A stretch of DNA of 16,412 nucleotides from Lentisphaerota bacterium (lineage in GTDB: Bacteria > Verrucomicrobiota > Kiritimatiellia > UBA8416 > JAFGIZ01), in the NCBI GenBank assembly GCA_016929365.1, contig JAFGIZ010000024.1, forward strand, positions 1-16,412, in the 5' to 3' direction. Both the position numbers and the translations under genes were made by a program. A model generated the notes under the pieces. The model saw nothing but the letters and a program-made list of their open reading frames with translations, ran no database searches and was not told the DNA's origin. This document shows, piece by piece, positions 15,188 through 16,412 of this stretch (its first letter is position 1; each line of letters opens with the position of its first letter).

Positions 15188-15215
15188 ACTTTAGCGGATG
15201 GCGGGGCATTGTCAA
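15188..15215 (-). promoter_or_regulatory. Promoter of the lipoprotein-tkt-murA operon
   Basis: The minus strand reads TTGACA (15215-15210, perfect -35), 16 bp, TAAAGT (15193-15188, 4 of 6). The leader would be about 77 nt. The divergent ppdK promoter uses the same layout, and their -35 boxes are only 14 bp apart. Confidence 0.6.
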
Positions 15216-15229
15216 CACCGCGCGTGGGC

Positions 15230-15257
15230 TTGACACGGCAGGGCACTCTGTTAGAGT
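15230..15257 (+). promoter_or_regulatory. Promoter of ppdK
   Basis: TTGACA (15230-15235), 16 bp, TAGAGT (15252-15257, 4 of 6 to TATAAT). Transcription would start near 15264, giving a leader of about 55 nt. The palindrome at 15242-15260 covers the -10 element, so a protein bound there would block polymerase. Confidence 0.6.
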
Positions 15258-15260
15258 GCC
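15242..15260. promoter_or_regulatory. Perfect palindrome over the ppdK -10 box (candidate operator)
   Basis: GGCACTCT-GTT-AGAGTGCC has perfect 8-bp arms and a 3-bp centre. It overlaps the spacer and -10 of the ppdK promoter. The half-sites resemble those of the HrcA operator CIRCE (GCACTC/GAGTGC), but the halves are 5 bp apart rather than 9, so HrcA binding is not assumed. Confidence 0.55.
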
Positions 15261-15280
15261 AAGCTCGCAAACATCAACCG

Positions 15281-15297
15281 GGCGTTTCGGAAACGCC
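15281..15297 (+). other. Perfect hairpin in the ppdK leader
   Basis: GGCGTTTC-G-GAAACGCC can fold as a 7-bp stem with a CGG loop in the 5' leader. It ends 21 nt before the GTG start. No T-run follows, so it is not a terminator; it could stabilise the message or tune translation, or be a second operator. Confidence 0.45.
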
Positions 15298-15318
15298 TCC
15301 TGTAGAAAGATCGAGACG

Positions 15319-16412
15319 GTGACACAGAAGCAAAAGAAGACGAGCCGCAAGAACAACCGCAAGTACGTATATTTCTTCGGCGCCGGGCAATCGGAAGGCC
15401 GCGCCGGCATGAAAGAGCTGCTGGGCGGCAAGGGCGCCAACCTGGCGGAAATGGCGGACCTGGGGCTCCCGGTCCCCCCCGGCTTTACGCTCACGACCGA
15501 AGCCTGCGCGCAGTATTATTCCATCGGACGGAAAGCACTGCTGGAACGGGTCCGGCCCCAGGTCGAAAAGGCGCTCAAGCAACTGGAAAAGGCCACGGGC
15601 AAAACATTCGGTTCGGGCCCGCAGCCGCTGCTGCTTTCGGTCCGTTCGGGCGCGGCCGTTTCCATGCCGGGCATGATGGATACCGTTTTGAACCTCGGAC
15701 TGAATCCCGAGACGGTCGACGCCATGATCACGGGTTCCGGCAACGAACGCTTTGTCATGGACTCCTACCGCCGCTTTATCCAGATGTTCGGAGACGTGGT
15801 GATGGGGGTGGAACACGAGGATTTTGAGCACGAGCTGGACGCGGTCAAAAAGAAGCGCGGCGTCACGCTGGATACCGAGCTGACGATTGCGGACCTGAAG
15901 GAGGTCGTGCGGCGTTACCGCAAGGTCGTCAAGAAAGACACCGGCCGGACGTTCCCCGACGACCCCATGGAGCAGCTGTTCCAGAGCATAGACGCGGTGT
16001 TCGGGTCCTGGAACAACCCGCGCGCCATCAAGTACCGGGAGCTGAACGAAATTCGCGGCTTGCTCGGCACGGCGGTGAACGTACAGACCATGGTGTTCGG
16101 CAACTCGGGCGACGATTCCGCCACGGGTGTGGCATTTACGCGTGACCCGTCCACGGGAGAACACCGTTATTTCTACGGCGAGTATCTGATCAACGCGCAG
16201 GGCGAGGACGTCGTCGCCGGTATTCGCACGCCGCAGCAACTGACGCGCAAGGGGTCACGCGAATGGGCCAAGGCCCAGGATATCAGTGAAGCCGAACGCA
16301 AGGCCCGGTACCCCTCGCTCGAGGAAGCCATGCCGCGGGTGTTCAAGCAGCTGGACGCCATCCGGGTCAAGCTCGAGCAGCATTACAAGGACATGCAGGA
16401 CGTCGAATTCAC
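15319..16412 (+). CDS. ppdK: Pyruvate, phosphate dikinase, N-terminal part (cut by window edge)
   Basis: PPDK catalyses the reversible reaction pyruvate + ATP + Pi to PEP + AMP + PPi in the cytoplasm. About 364 of the usual 870-900 codons are present, covering the N-terminal ATP-grasp domain; the phospho-His and PEP-binding domains lie beyond the window. Diagnostic segments are YVYFFGAG (16-23), GGKGANLAEM (36-45, with Lys38), SVRSGAAVSMPGMMDTVLNLG (107-127, with Arg109) and FGNSGDDSATGVAFTRDPSTG (from 260), which separate it from PEP synthase. The chosen start is GTG 15319, giving a basic KQKKTSRKNNRK lead-in before the usual N-terminus; the ribosome binding site is weak, and the frame is open upstream with another GTG at 15256, which would lie inside the promoter. 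It diverges from the lipoprotein operon. Confidence 0.95.
   Translation, partial: MTQKQKKTSRKNNRKYVYFFGAGQSEGRAGMKELLGGKGANLAEMADLGLPVPPGFTLTTEACAQYYSIGRKALLERVRPQVEKALKQLEKATGKTFGSGPQPLLLSVRSGAAVSMPGMMDTVLNLGLNPETVDAMITGSGNERFVMDSYRRFIQMFGDVVMGVEHEDFEHELDAVKKKRGVTLDTELTIADLKEVVRRYRKVVKKDTGRTFPDDPMEQLFQSIDAVFGSWNNPRAIKYRELNEIRGLLGTAVNVQTMVFGNSGDDSATGVAFTRDPSTGEHRYFYGEYLINAQGEDVVAGIRTPQQLTRKGSREWAKAQDISEAERKARYPSLEEAMPRVFKQLDAIRVKLEQHYKDMQDVEF

Noticed and set aside
15242..15260. True CIRCE element for HrcA
   Set aside because: Half-sites match, but the spacer between GCACTC and GAGTGC is 5 bp instead of the conserved 9, and ppdK is not a heat-shock gene. Kept only as an unassigned operator candidate.
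15105..15494. N-terminal extension of the lipoprotein
   Set aside because: It overlaps ppdK and both promoters, whereas ATG 15104 has a perfect ribosome binding site and begins a lipoprotein signal peptide.

Overview
This is a GC-rich bacterial window (roughly 60% or more by eye) made almost entirely of chromosomal housekeeping genes. Three features suggest a member of the Planctomycetes-Verrucomicrobia-Chlamydiae (PVC) superphylum, possibly Kiritimatiellota or a relative: a Ser/Thr kinase with an N-terminal zinc ribbon and a large post-membrane region, a MurA with Asp in place of the catalytic Cys (known in chlamydiae, but not unique to them), and a K+-dependent membrane pyrophosphatase. The placement is an inference from gene content and was not tested by phylogeny. 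Most genes carry a strong AAGGAG-type ribosome binding site 6-8 nt before the start, and this decided several start codons below.

Layout. Positions 1-230 (minus) hold the N-terminus of lgt. Diverging from it, a transmembrane zinc-ribbon Ser/Thr kinase (360-2945, plus) overlaps by 4 nt a CaCA-family Na+/Ca2+ exchanger-like antiporter (2942-3934). Facing these is the co-directional minus-strand series dnaA (9199-7844), dnaN (7408-6314) and hppA (6275-3975). The 435-bp gap between dnaA and dnaN has the properties of a replication origin: a very AT-rich core, a palindromic pair of TGTTCAC heptamers, and further copies of that heptamer both in the gap and upstream of dnaA. A small exported LTxxQ (Spy/CpxP-like) protein diverges from dnaA. 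A second minus-strand operon then reads lipoprotein (15104-13497), transketolase (13483-11462), murA (11431-10154). The lipoprotein promoter sits back to back with the promoter of the plus-strand pyruvate phosphate dikinase gene, which runs off the right edge.

How the genes relate. dnaA and dnaN start replication and supply the polymerase clamp. hppA and ppdK both handle pyrophosphate: PPDK interconverts ATP + Pi + pyruvate with AMP + PPi + PEP, and HppA turns PPi hydrolysis into an ion gradient. murA uses PEP to begin peptidoglycan synthesis and lies in one operon with transketolase. lgt would lipidate proteins such as the lipoprotein encoded here.

I found no mobile element, CRISPR array, rRNA or tRNA, and no defence or biosynthetic cluster. 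The most interesting material is the candidate oriC combined with a DnaA whose DNA-recognition loop is altered, the kinase-antiporter pair, and the palindromes at the ppdK promoter.
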